Shown one piece after another: positions 1 through 11,503 of a DNA stretch of 64,000 nt (the stretch's first letter is position 1; each line of letters opens with the position of its first letter). The position numbers and the translations under genes are program-made. Where the stretch lies: positions 34,409,679-34,473,678 of the forward strand of contig OZ022342.1 of NCBI GenBank assembly GCA_963989245.1, in the 5' to 3' direction. Below the pieces are notes generated by a model. The model did not search any database, was not told where the DNA came from, and saw nothing but the letters and a program-made list of their open reading frames with translations. Origin of the DNA: Nansenia antarctica. Lineage: Eukaryota; Chordata; Actinopteri; Argentiniformes; Microstomatidae.

Positions 1-40
1 TAGTCAAGCAAGGGGTTTTAGTCAAACAATAACATAGTCT

Positions 41-448
41 GTGGTGGTAGCGATGGTTGATAATGACTCTTTTACGGGTGACTATGGCAAGAACCCATTC
101 AATTTTAAGAATTATAATCTAGAATATCTGGCAATATATGTTGACGGTGTCCAGTTCCCCACCAAACCATTACAACCGGACTTCCCTAATGGTTGCGTAA
201 CTCGTGAATTCTATCAACTGGTGTTATCAACAGGGAGACATTTAAAGAACAGTGCTATGGCCATTGATCGAAACGATTTCCTGAGAGGGTACACTCTTTA
301 TGCATTTAATCTGACACCTGACGAGGATAATTGTCAGCATCTATCATTGATCAAGAGTGGTAACATACGCCTGGAGACACGTTTCAGGAACCCGCTGCCT
401 AATACCATCAATCTAATAATTTATGCGGTATATGATAGTATGATTTAA
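41..448 (+). pseudogene. Unit 1 frame A: C-terminal fragment of an F54H12.2-like virus-derived protein
   Basis: The open frame follows a TAG at 35-37 and ends at TAA 446-448. It starts with GTG; the first ATG is at 53, giving 131 residues. The product is soluble-looking, with no signal peptide, membrane span or coiled coil. Visible landmarks are an Asn-Pro-Phe-Asn-Phe motif near residue 18, a Lys-Pro-Leu-Gln-Pro-Asp-Phe block at 42-48, a Gly-Tyr-Thr-Leu block at 83-86 and a hydrophobic Leu-Ile-Ile-Tyr strand at 125-128. From family memory these resemble the end of F54H12.2-like proteins, several hundred residues long and found with Polinton-type genes, possibly capsid related. This copy would therefore lack most of its N-terminal part. 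The frame continues 12 sense codons past the TAA to a second stop at 485-487, suggesting premature termination in the founder. The family name is a recollection, not a search result; the truncation is better supported than the function. Confidence 0.6.
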
Positions 449-487
449 GTGTCCCATCGCAGACAGGTTTTAGTTTATTACTATTAA
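449..487 (+). other. In-frame continuation of frame A past its stop
   Basis: After the frame A TAA at 446-448, the same frame has 12 sense codons rich in Arg, Gln, Val and Tyr, then TAA at 485-487. Five bases later comes the ATG at 493 of the ancestral protease start. A compact stop-5 bp-ATG junction is typical of dense viral genomes and suggests that the second stop is the original end of the upstream gene. This is inference from spacing and residue composition. Confidence 0.55.
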
Positions 488-651
488 GCATCATGAATAC
501 TGTGGAACTGACAGCCAGGTGTTTTGGCTTGTGATAAACTGCCCCAGCAACCTCTACAAATAAGACCTAGTGCTATGATAATTAACACACACCCCTCTGA
601 CCAGCCTGGAGAGCATTGGCTGGCAGTTTATATATTGGAGAGAGTTGGGTG

Positions 652-658
652 TTTTTTT
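652..658 (+). repeat. T7 homopolymer in frame B (frameshift hotspot)
   Basis: Seven T residues encode part of Cys43-Phe44-Phe45 just before the presumed catalytic Asp46. Five units (26, 37, 39, 40, 52) carry T8, which creates a TGA immediately after Phe45. Confidence 0.9.
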
Positions 659-915
659 GACAGTTTTGGAAATGCTCCAAATCATTCAATATTTCCTAAA
701 TCGATTTATGACTTTTTAAACATGTCATGTGACGAGATACATTTATCAGACAAACAAGTTCAGGATGTCACATCGGTCACATGTGGTGAACACTGTATCT
801 ACTTCTTAAATCACATGTGTAGAGGCATCACCTATGATATGTTGATATCTAAATATTCTTCTAATCTGTTTAAAAATGACACAATGGTAACACGTTTTGT
901 GAAAAAGTTGCAACC

Positions 916-927
916 GTGTGTGTGTGT
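916..927 (+). repeat. (GT)6 microsatellite at the 3' end of frame B
   Basis: Six GT dinucleotides encode the Cys-Val-Cys-Val stretch at residues 132-135. Repeat number varies: 10 in unit 3, 7 in units 13, 20 and 45, 5 in units 16, 24 and 50, and 6 elsewhere. Each non-multiple-of-three change moves the end of frame B into another frame. Confidence 0.95.
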
Positions 928-986
928 TCATAATGTGTTTAGTTGTGTTCAACATGTTCAGACAATTGTGTAAGATTGTGCAAGTC

Positions 987-992
987 AATAAA
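987..992 (+). promoter_or_regulatory. Candidate polyadenylation signal 1
   Basis: A perfect AATAAA lies 14 bp after the frame B stop at 973. It is repeated in every complete unit. Position downstream of a gene end fits a poly(A) signal, but AT-rich DNA can contain the hexamer by chance. Confidence 0.45.
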
Positions 993-1002
993 ATGTTGGT
1001 CA

Positions 1003-1008
1003 AATAAA
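1003..1008 (+). promoter_or_regulatory. Candidate polyadenylation signal 2
   Basis: A second perfect AATAAA begins 16 bp after the first. Two closely spaced signals after the protease frame make a real 3' end somewhat more likely than a single chance match. Confidence 0.4.
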
Positions 1009-1043
1009 TTATCAGAGTTCATGTATCATTACAATCATTTTTA

Positions 1044-1070
1044 TTTAGTCAAGCAAGGGGTTTTAGTCAA
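1044..1070 (+). repeat. Pair of 9-bp direct repeats near the unit seam
   Basis: TTTAGTCAA occurs at 1044-1052 and again at 1062-1070, 18 bp apart, separated by CAAGGGG-containing sequence. It lies in the non-coding stretch between the end of frame B and the start of the next frame A, where the ancestral fragment ends must have been joined. The pair may mark the junction of the original circle or tandem duplication. It is present at each seam; unit 40 has a T-to-A change at 41811 just before its copy. Confidence 0.6.
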
Positions 1071-2090
1071 ACAATAACATAGTCTGTGGTGGTAGCGATG
1101 GTTGATAATGACTCTTTTACGGGTGACTATGGCAAGAACCCATTCAATTTTAAGAATTATAATCTAGAATATCTGGCAATATATGTTGACGGTGTCCAGT
1201 TCCCCACCAAACCATTACAACCGGACTTCCCTAATGGTTGCGTAACTCGTGAATTCTATCAACTGGTGTTATCAACAGGGAGACATTTAAAGAACAGTGC
1301 TATGGCCATTGATCGAAACGATTTCCTGAGAGGGTACACTCTTTATGCATTTAATCTGACACCTGACGAGGATAATTGTCAGCATCTATCATTGATCAAG
1401 AGTGGTAACATACGCCTGGAGACACGTTTCAGGAACCCGCTGCCTAATACCATCAATCTAATAATTTATGCGGTATATGATAGTATGATTTAAGTGTCCC
1501 ATCGCAGACAGGTTTTAGTTTATTACTATTAAGCATCATGAATACTGTGGAACTGACAGCCAGGTGTTTTGGCTTGTGATAAACTGCCCCAGCAACCTCT
1601 ACAAATAAGACCTAGTGCTATGATAATTAACACACACCCCTCTGACCAGCCTGGAGAGCATTGGCTGGCAGTTTATATATTGGAGAGAGTTGGGTGTTTT
1701 TTTGACAGTTTTGGAAATGCTCCAAATCATTCAATATTTCCTAAATCGATTTATGACTTTTTAAACATGTCATGTGACGAGATACATTTATCAGACAAAC
1801 AAGTTCAGGATGTCACATCGGTCACATGTGGTGAACACTGTATCTACTTCTTAAATCACATGTGTAGAGGCATCACCTATGATATGTTGATATCTAAATA
1901 TTCTTCTAATCTGTTTAAAAATGACACAATGGTAACACGTTTTGTGAAAAAGTTGCAACCGTGTGTGTGTGTTCATAATGTGTTTAGTTGTGTTCAACAT
2001 GTTCAGACAATTGTGTAAGATTGTGCAAGTCAATAAAATGTTGGTCAAATAAATTATCAGAGTTCATGTATCATTACAATCATTTTTATT
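1046..2090 (+). repeat. Unit 2
   Basis: Consensus. Frame A 1086-1493, frame B 1569-2018, both translating identically to unit 1. Confidence 0.97.
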
Positions 2091-3143
2091 TAGTCAAGCA
2101 AGGGGTTTTAGTCAAACAATAACATAGTCTGTGGTGGTAGCGATGGTTGATAATGACTCTTTTACGGGTGACTATGGCAAGAACCCATTCAATTTTAAGA
2201 ATTATAATCTAGAATATCTGGCAATATATGTTGACGGTGTCCAGTTCCCCACCAAACCATTACAACCGGACTTCCCTAATGGTTGCGTAACTCGTGAATT
2301 CTATCAACTGGTGTTATCAACAGGGAGACATTTAAAGAACAGTGCTATGGCCATTGATCGAAACGATTTCCTGAGAGGGTACACTCTTTATGCATTTAAT
2401 CTGACACCTGACGAGGATAATTGTCAGCATCTATCATTGATCAAGAGTGGTAACATACGCCTGGAGACACGTTTCAGGAACCCGCTGCCTAATACCATCA
2501 ATCTAATAATTTATGCGGTATATGATAGTATGATTTAAGTGTCCCATCGCAGACAGGTTTTAGTTTATTACTATTAAGCATCATGAATACTGTGGAACTG
2601 ACAGCCAGGTGTTTTGGCTTGTGATAAACTGCCCCAGCAACCTCTACAAATAAGACCTAGTGCTATGATAATTAACACACACCCCTCTGACCAGCCTGGA
2701 GAGCATTGGCTGGCAGTTTATATATTGGAGAGAGTTGGGTGTTTTTTTGACAGTTTTGGAAATGCTCCAAATCATTCAATATTTCCTAAATCGATTTATG
2801 ACTTTTTAAACATGTCATGTGACGAGATACATTTATCAGACAAACAAGTTCAGGATGTCACATCGGTCACATGTGGTGAACACTGTATCTACTTCTTAAA
2901 TCACATGTGTAGAGGCATCACCTATGATATGTTGATATCTAAATATTCTTCTAATCTGTTTAAAAATGACACAATGGTAACACGTTTTGTGAAAAAGTTG
3001 CAACCGTGTGTGTGTGTGTGTGTGTTCATAATGTGTTTAGTTGTGTTCAACATGTTCAGACAATTGTGTAAGATTGTGCAAGTCAATAAAATGTTGGTCA
3101 AATAAATTATCAGAGTTCATGTATCATTACAATCATTTTTATT
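2091..3143 (+). repeat. Unit 3, GT-expanded (1,053 bp)
   Basis: Frame A 2131-2538 is consensus. Frame B 2614-3105 has (GT)10 at 3006-3025, which changes the frame of the last residues and lengthens the product to 163 residues; the catalytic body is unaffected. Confidence 0.97.
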
Positions 3144-4188
3144 TAGTCAAGCAAGGGGTTTTAGTCAAACAATAACATAGTCTGTGGTGGTAGCGATGGT
3201 TGATAATGACTCTTTTACGGGTGACTATGGCAAGAACCCATTCAATTTTAAGAATTATAATCTAGAATATCTGGCAATATATGTTGACGGTGTCCAGTTC
3301 CCCACCAAACCATTACAACCGGACTTCCCTAATGGTTGCGTAACTCGTGAATTCTATCAACTGGTGTTATCAACAGGGAGACATTTAAAGAACAGTGCTA
3401 TGGCCATTGATCGAAACGATTTCCTGAGAGGGTACACTCTTTATGCATTTATTCTGACACCTGACGAGGATAATTGTCAGCATCTATCATTGATCAAGAG
3501 TGGTAACATACGCCTGGAGACACGTTTCAGGAACCCGCTGCCTAATACCATCAATCTAATAATTTATGCGGTATATGGTAGTATGATTTAAGTGTCCCAT
3601 CGCAGACAGGTTTTAGTTTATTACTATTAAGCATCATGAATACTGTGGAACTGACAGCCAGGTGTTTTGGCTTGTGATAAACTGCCCCAGCAACCTCTAC
3701 AAATAAGACCTAGTGCTATGATAATTAACACACACCCCTCTGACCAGCCTGGAGAGCATTGGCTGGCAGTTTATATATTGGAGAGAGTTGGGTGTTTTTT
3801 TGACAGTTTTGGAAATGCTCCAAATCATTCAATATTTCCTAAATCGATTTATGACTTTTTAAACATGTCATGTGACGAGATACATTTATCAGACAAACAA
3901 GTTCAGGATGTCACATCGGTCACATGTGGTGAACACTGTATCTACTTCTTAAATCACATGTGTAGAGGCATCACCTATGATATGTTGATATCTAAATATT
4001 CTTCTAATCTGTTTAAAAATGACACAATGGTAACACGTTTTGTGAAAAGGTTGCAAGCGTGTGTGTGTGTTCATAATGTGTTTAGTTGTGTTCAACATGT
4101 TCAGACAATTGTGTAAGATTGTGCAAGTCAATAAAATGTTGGTCAAATAAATTATCAGAGTTCATGTATCATTACAATCATTTTTATT
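3144..4188 (+). repeat. Unit 4
   Basis: Frame A 3184-3591 carries Asn90Ile and Asp132Gly. Frame B 3667-4116 carries Lys128Arg and Pro131Ala, a pair shared only with unit 9. Confidence 0.97.
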
Positions 4189-5233
4189 TAGTCAAGCAAG
4201 GGGTTTTAGTCAAACAATAACATAGTCTGTGGTGGTAGCGATGGTTGATAATGACTCTTTTACGGGTGACTATGGCAAGAACCCATTCAATTTTAAGAAT
4301 TATAATCTAGAATATCTGGCAATATATGTTGACGGTGTCCAGTTCCCCACCAAACCATTACAACCGGACTTCCCTAATGGTTGCGTAACTCGTGAATTCT
4401 ATCAACTGGTGTTATCAACAGGGAGACATTTAAAGAACAGTGCTATGGCCATTGATCGAAACGATTTCCTGAGAGGGTACACTCTTTATGCATTTAATCT
4501 GACACCTGACGAGGATAATTGTCAGCATCTATCATTGATCAAGAGTGGTAACATACGCCTGGAGACACGTTTCAGGAACCCGCTGCCTAATACCATCAAT
4601 CTAATAATTTATGCGGTATATGATAGTATGATTTAAGTGTCCCATCGCAGACAGGTTTTAGTTTATTACTATTAAGCATCATGAATACTGTGGAACTGAC
4701 AGCCAGGTGTTTTGGCTTGTGATAAACTGCCCCAGCAACCTCTACAAATAAGACCTAGTGCTATGATAATTAACACACACCCCTCTGACCAGCCTGGAGA
4801 GCATTGGCTGGCAGTTTATATATTGGAGAGAGTTGGGTGTTTTTTTGACAGTTTTGGAAATGCTCCAAATCATTCAATATTTCCTAAATCGATTTATGAC
4901 TTTTTAAACATGTCATGTGACGAGATACATTTATCAGACAAACAAGTTCAGGATGTCACATCGGTCACATGTGGTGAACACTGTATCTACTTCTTAAATC
5001 ACATGTGTAGAGGCATCACCTATGATATGTTGATATCTAAATATTCTTCTAATCTGTTTAAAAATGACACAATGGTAACACGTTTTGTGAAAAAGTTGCA
5101 ACCGTGTGTGTGTGTTCATAATGTGTTTAGTTGTGTTCAACATGTTCAGACAATTGTGTAAGATTGTGCAAGTCAATAAAATGTTGGTCAAATAAATTAT
5201 CAGAGTTCATGTATCATTACAATCATTTTTATT
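4189..5233 (+). repeat. Unit 5
   Basis: Both frames translate to the consensus: A 4229-4636, B 4712-5161. Confidence 0.97.
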
Positions 5234-6278
5234 TAGTCAAGCAAGGGGTTTTAGTCAAACAATAACATAGTCTGTGGTGGTAGCGATGGTTGATAATGAC
5301 TCTTTTACGGGTGACTATGGCAAGAACCCATTCAATTTTAAGAATTATAATCTAGAATATCTGGCAATATATGTTGACGGTGTCCAGTTCCCCACCAAAC
5401 CATTACAACCGGACTTCCCTAATGGTTGCGTAACTCGTGAATTCTATCAACTGGTGTTATCAACAGGGAGACATTTAAAGAACAGTGCTATGGCCATTGA
5501 TCGAAACGATTTCCTGAGAGGGTACACTCTTTATGCATTTAATCTGACACCTGACGAGGATAATTGTCAGCATCTATCATTGATCAAGAGTGGTAACATA
5601 CGCCTGGAGACACGTTTCAGGAACCCGCTGCCTAATACCATCAATCTAATAATTTATGCGGTATATGATAGTATGATTTAAGTGTCCCATCGCAGACAGG
5701 TTTTAGTTTATTACTATTAAGCATCATGAATACTGTGGAACTGACAGCCAGGTGTTTTGGCTTGTGATAAACTGCCCCAGCAACCTCTACAAATAAGACC
5801 TAGTGCTATGATAATTAACACACACCCCTCTGACCAGCCTGGAGAGCATTGGCTGGCAGTTTATATATTGGAGAGAGTTGGGTGTTTTTTTGACAGTTTT
5901 GGAAATGCTCCAAATCATTCAATATTTCCTAAATCGATTTATGACTTTTTAAACATGTCATGTGACGAGATACATTTATCAGACAAACAAGTTCAGGATG
6001 TCACATCGGTCACATGTGGTGAACACTGTATCTACTTCTTAAATCACATGTGTAGAGGCATCACCTATGATATGTTGATATCTAAATATTCTTCTAATCT
6101 GTTTAAAAATGACACAATGGTAACACGTTTTGTGAAAAAGTTGCAACCGTGTGTGTGTGTTCATAATGTGTTTAGTTGTGTTCAACATGTTCAGACAATT
6201 GTGTAAGATTGTGCAAGTCAATAAAATGTTGGTCAAATAAATTATCAGAGTTCATGTATCATTACAATCATTTTTATT
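5234..6278 (+). repeat. Unit 6
   Basis: Both frames translate to the consensus: A 5274-5681, B 5757-6206. Confidence 0.97.
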
Positions 6279-7323
6279 TAGTCAAGCAAGGGGTTTTAGT
6301 CAAACAATAACATAGTCTGTGGTGGTAGCGATGGTTGATAATGACTCTTTTACGGGTGACTATGGCAAGAACCCATTCAATTTTAAGAATTATAATCTAG
6401 AATATCTGGCAATATATGTTGACGGTGTCCAGTTCCCCACCAAACCATTACAACCGGACTTTCCTAATGGTTGCGTAACTCGTGAATTCTATCAACTGGT
6501 GTTATCAACAGGGAGACATTTAAAGAACAGTGCTATGGCCATTGATCGAAACGATTTCCTGAGAGGGTACACTCTTTATGCATTTAATCTGACACCTGAC
6601 GAGGATAATTGTCAGCATCTATCATTGATCAAGAGTGGTAACATACGCCTGGAGACACGTTTCAGGAACCCGCTGCCTAATACCATCAATCTAATAATTT
6701 ATGCGGTATATGATAGTATGATTTAAGTGTCCCATCGCAGACAGGTTTTAGTTTATTACTATTAAGCATCATGAATACTGTGGAACTGACAGCCAGGTGT
6801 TTTGGCTTGTGATAAACTGCCCCAGCAACCTCTACAAATAAGACCTAGTGCTATGATAATTAACACACACCCCTCTGACCAGCCTGGAGAGCATTGGCTG
6901 GCAGTTTATATATTGGAGAGAGTTGGGTGTTTTTTTGACAGTTTTGGAAATGCTCCAAATCATTCAATATTTCCTAAATCGATTTATGACTTTTTAAACA
7001 TGTCATGTGACGAGATACATTTATCAGACAAACAAGTTCAGGATGTCACATCGGTCACATGTGGTGAACACTGTATCTACTTCTTAAATCACATGTGTAG
7101 AGGCATCACCTATGATATGTTGATATCTAAATATTCTTCTAATCTGTTTAAAAATGACACAATGGTAACACGTTTTGTGAAAAAGTTGCAACCGTGTGTG
7201 TGTGTTCATAATGTGTTTAGTTGTGTTCAACATGTTCAGACAATTGTGTAAGATTGTGCAAGTCAATAAAATGTTGGTCAAATAAATTATCAGAGTTCAT
7301 GTATCATTACAATCATTTTTATT
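6279..7323 (+). repeat. Unit 7
   Basis: Proteins are consensus (A 6319-6726, B 6802-7251). A silent TTC-to-TTT change at Phe48 of frame A is shared with units 13 and 41. Confidence 0.97.
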
Positions 7324-8368
7324 TAGTCAAGCAAGGGGTTTTAGTCAAACAATAACATAGTCTGTGGTGGTAGCGATGGTTGATAATGACTCTTTTACGG
7401 GTGACTATGGCAAGAACCCATTCAATTTTAAGAATTATAATCTAGAATATCTGGCAATATATGTTGACGGTGTCCAGTTCCCCACCAAACCATTACAACC
7501 GGACTTCCCTAATGGTTGCGTAACTCGTGAATTCTATCAACTGGTGTTATCAACAGGGAGACATTTAAAGAACAGTGCTATGGCCATTGATCGAAACGAT
7601 TTCCTGAGAGGGTACACTCTTTATGCATTTAATCTGACACCTGACGAGGATAATTGTCAGCATCTATCATTGATCAAGAGTGGTAACATACGCCTGGAGA
7701 CACGTTTCAGGAACCCGCTGCCTAATACCATCAATCTAATAATTTATGCGGTATATGATAGTATGATTTAAGTGTCCCATCGCAGACAGGTTTTAGTTTA
7801 TTACTATTAAGCATCATGAATACTGTGGAACTGACAGCCAGGTGTTTTGGCTTGTGATAAACTGCCCCAGCAACCTCTACAAATAAGACCTAGTGCTATG
7901 ATAAATAACACACACCCCTCTGACCAGCCTGGAGAGCATTGGCTGGCAGTTTATATATTGGAGAGAGTTGGGTGTTTTTTTGACAGTTTTGGAAATGCTC
8001 CAAATCATTCAATATTTCCTAAATCGATTTATGACTTTTTAAACATGTCATGTGACGAGATACATTTATCAGACAAACAAGTTCAGGATGTCACATCGGT
8101 CACATGTGGTGAACACTGTATCTACTTCTTAAATCTCATGTGTAGAGGCATCACCTATGATATGTTGATATCTAAATATTCTTCTAATCTGTTTAAAAAT
8201 GACACAATGGTAACACGTTTTGTGAAAAAGTTGCAACCGTGTGTGTGTGTTCATAATGTGTTTAGTTGTGTTCAACATGTTCAGACAATTGTGTAAGATT
8301 GTGCAAGTCAATAAAATGTTGGTCAAATAAATTATCAGAGTTCATGTATCATTACAATCATTTTTATT
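7324..8368 (+). repeat. Unit 8
   Basis: Frame A 7364-7771 is consensus. Frame B 7847-8296 has Ile20Asn (T to A at 7905) and His97Leu (A to T at 8136); His97Leu is shared only with unit 14. Confidence 0.97.
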
Positions 8369-9413
8369 TAGTCAAGCAAGGGGTTTTAGTCAAACAATAA
8401 CATAGTCTGTGGTGGTAGCGATGGTTGATAATGACTCTTTTACGGGTGACTATGGCAAGAACCCATTCAATTTTAAGAATTATAATCTAGAATATCTGGC
8501 AATATATGTTGACGGTGTCCAGTTCCCCACCAAACCATAACAACCGGACTTCCCTAATGGTTGCGTAACTCGTGAATTCTATCAACTGGTGTTATCAACA
8601 GGGAGACATTTAAAGAACAGTGCTATGGCCATTGATCGAAACGATTTCCTGAGAGGGTACACTCTTTATGCATTTAATCTGACACCTGACGAGGATAATT
8701 GTCAGCATCTATCATTGATCAAGAGTGGTAACATACGCCTGGAGACACGTTTCAGGAACCCGCTGCCTAATACCATCAATCTAATAATTTATGCGGTATA
8801 TGATAGTATGATTTAAGTGTCCCATCGCAGACAGGTTTTAGTTTATTACTATTAAGCATCATGAATACTGTGGAACTGACAGCCAGGTGTTTTGGCTTGT
8901 GATAAACTGCCCCAGCAACCTCTACAAATAAGACCTAGTGCTATGATAATTAACACACACCCCTCTGACCAGCCTGGAGAGCATTGGCTGGCAGTTTATA
9001 TATTGGAGAGAGTTGGGTGTTTTTTTGACAGTTTTGGAAATGCTCCAAATCATTCAATATTTCCTAAATCGATTTATGACTTTTTAAACATGTCATGTGA
9101 CGAGATACATTTATCAGACAAACAAGTTCAGGATGTCACATCGGTCACATGTGGTGAACACTGTATCTACTTCTTAAATCACATGTGTAGAGGCATCACC
9201 TATGATATGTTGATATCTAAATATTCTTCTAATCTGTTTAAAAATGACACAATGGTAACACGTTTTGTGAAAAGGTTGCAAGCGTGTGTGTGTGTTCATA
9301 ATGTGTTTAGTTGTGTTCAACATGTTCAGACAATTGTGTAAGATTGTGCAAGTCAATAAAATGTTGGTCAAATAAATTATCAGAGTTCATGTATCATTAC
9401 AATCATTTTTATT
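8369..9413 (+). repeat. Unit 9, frame A nonsense
   Basis: Frame A is stopped at codon 44. Frame B 8892-9341 carries Lys128Arg and Pro131Ala as in unit 4, five units upstream. Confidence 0.97.
8409..8816 (+). pseudogene. Unit 9 frame A, broken by an in-frame stop
   Basis: A T-to-A change at 8539 turns Leu44 (TTA) into TAA at 8538-8540. Only the first 43 codons remain before the stop; the rest of the frame is intact and in phase to 8816. This is the only internal nonsense mutation of frame A seen among the 61 complete units. Confidence 0.95.
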
Positions 9414-10458
9414 TAGTCAAGCAAGGGGTTTTAGTCAAACAATAACATAGTCTGTGGTGGTAGCGATGGTTGATAATGACTCTTTTACGGGTGACTATGG
9501 CAAGAACCCATTCAATTTTAAGAATTATAATCTAGAATATCTGGCAATATATGTTGACGGTGTCCAGTTCCCCACCAAACCATTACAACCGGACTTCCCT
9601 AATGGTTGCGTAACTCGTGAATTCTATCAACTGGTGTTATCAACAGGGAGACATTTAAAGAACAGTGCTATGGCCATTGATCGAAACGATTTCCTGAGAG
9701 GGTACACTCTTTATGCATTTAATCTGACACCTGACGAGGATAATTGTCAGCATCTATCATTGATCAAGAGTGGTAACATACGCCTGGAGACACGTTTCAG
9801 GAACCCGCTGCCTAATACCATCAATCTAATAATTTATGCGGTATATGATAGTATGATTTAAGTGTCCCATCGCAGACAGGTTTTAGTTTATTACTATTAA
9901 GCATCATGAATACTGTGGAACTGACAGCCAGGTGTTTTGGCTTGTGATAAACTGCCCCAGCAACCTCTACAAATAAGACCTAGTGCTATGATAATTAACA
10001 CACACCCCTCTGACCAGCCTGGAGAGCATTGGCTGGCAGTTTATATATTGGAGAGAGTTGGGTGTTTTTTTGACAGTTTTGGAAATGCTCCAAATCATTC
10101 AATATTTCCTAAATCGATTTATGACTTTTTAAACATGTCATGTGACGAGATACATTTATCAGACAAACAAGTTCAGGATGTCACATCGGTCACATGTGGT
10201 GAACACTGTATCTACTTCTTAAATCACATGTGTAGAGGCATCACCTATGATATGTTGATATCTAAATATTCTTCTAATCTGTTTAAAAATGACACAATGG
10301 TAACACGTTTTGTGAAAAAGTTGCAACCGTGTGTGTGTGTTCATAATGTGTTTAGTTGTGTTCAACATGTTCAGACAATTGTGTAAGATTGTGCAAGTCA
10401 ATAAAATGTTGGTCAAATAAATTATCAGAGTTCATGTATCATTACAATCATTTTTATT
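9414..10458 (+). repeat. Unit 10
   Basis: Both frames translate to the consensus: A 9454-9861, B 9937-10386. Confidence 0.97.
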
Positions 10459-11503
10459 TAGTCAAGCAAGGGGTTTTAGTCAAACAATAACATAGTCTGT
10501 GGTGGTAGCGATGGTTGATAATGACTCTTTTACGGGTGACTATGGCAAGAACCCATTCAATTTTAAGAATTATAATCTAGAATATCTGGCAATATATGTT
10601 GACGGTGTCCAGTTCCCCACCAAACCATTACAACCGGACTTCCCTAATGGTTGCGTAACTCGTGAATTCTATCAACTGGTGTTATCAACAGGGAGACATT
10701 TAAAGAACAGTGCTATGGCCATTGATCGAAACGATTTCCTGAGAGGGTACACTCTTTATGCATTTAATCTGACACCTGACGAGGATAATTGTCAGCATCT
10801 ATCATTGATCAAGAGTGGTAACATACGCCTGGAGACACGTTTCAGGAACCCGCTGCCTAATACCATCAATCTAATAATTTATGCGGTATATGATAGTATG
10901 ATTTAAGTGTCCCATCGCAGACAGGTTTTAGTTTATTACTATTAAGCATCATGAATACTGTGGAACTGACAGCCAGGTGTTTTGGCTTGTGATAAACTGC
11001 CCCAGCAACCTCTACAAATAAGACCTAGTGCTATGATAATTAACACACACCCCTCTGACCAGCCTGGAGAGCATTGGCTGGCAGTTTATATATTGGAGAG
11101 AGTTGGGTGTTTTTTTGACAGTTTTGGAAATGCTCCAAATCATTCAATATTTCCTAAATCGATTTATGACTTTTTAAACATGTCATGTGACGAGATACAT
11201 TTATCAGACAAACAAGTTCAGGATGTCACATCGGTCACATGTGGTGAACACTGTATCTACTTCTTAAATCACATGTGTAGAGGCATCACCTATGATATGT
11301 TGATATCTAAATATTCTTCTAATCTGTTTAAAAATGACACAATGGTAACACGTTTTGTGAAAAAGTTGCAACCGTGTGTGTGTGTTCATAATGTGTTTAG
11401 TTGTGTTCAACATGTTCAGACAATTGTGTAAGATTGTGCAAGTCAATAAAATGTTGGTCAAATAAATTATCAGAGTTCATGTATCATTACAATCATTTTT
11501 ATT
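10459..11503 (+). repeat. Unit 11
   Basis: Both frames translate to the consensus: A 10499-10906, B 10982-11431. Confidence 0.97.

Larger units (their letters stand above)
493..973 (+). pseudogene. Unit 1 frame B: adenain-like cysteine protease remnant
   Basis: The main frame is open from 512 and ends with TAA at 971-973; numbering from the TTG at 524 gives 149 residues, and the first ATG in that frame is at 575 (residue 18). Active-site features of the adenovirus/Polinton protease family are all present: Gly-Glu-His-Trp with His31, Phe-Phe-Asp-Ser-Phe-Gly with Asp46, Gln80 seven residues before Cys87 (the oxyanion-hole spacing of adenain), and Cys-Gly-Glu-His-Cys at 87-91. Such proteases mature virion proteins in the parent viruses. 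The likely original start is the ATG at 493, in another frame: it reads 13 codons and hits TGA at 532-534. A small deletion or frameshift therefore seems to separate the N-terminus from the catalytic body in every unit. The C-terminal 15 or so residues are encoded through and beyond a GT microsatellite and are unlikely to be native. Protease family identity is firm; activity is doubtful. Confidence 0.85.

Noticed and set aside
41..43. GTG as the start codon of frame A (and TTG at 524 for frame B)
   Set aside because: The content is eukaryotic virus-like, so bacterial-type starts are not credible. They mark where the open frame begins after a stop; the first ATGs are at 53 and 575.
806..1003. 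Minus-strand 65-codon open frame, repeated in most units
   Set aside because: It lies wholly opposite frame B and its 3' flank, shows no recognisable motif, and vanishes when the GT count changes. It is a shadow of the protease frame.
1..1045. Terminal inverted repeats or an integrase gene of a complete Polinton
   Set aside because: None is visible in the unit. Only the end of one gene, the protease and short non-coding sequence are present.
1..1045. CENP-B-box-like motif that would suggest a centromeric satellite
   Set aside because: I did not find a convincing match by eye, so centromeric location remains only a possibility.
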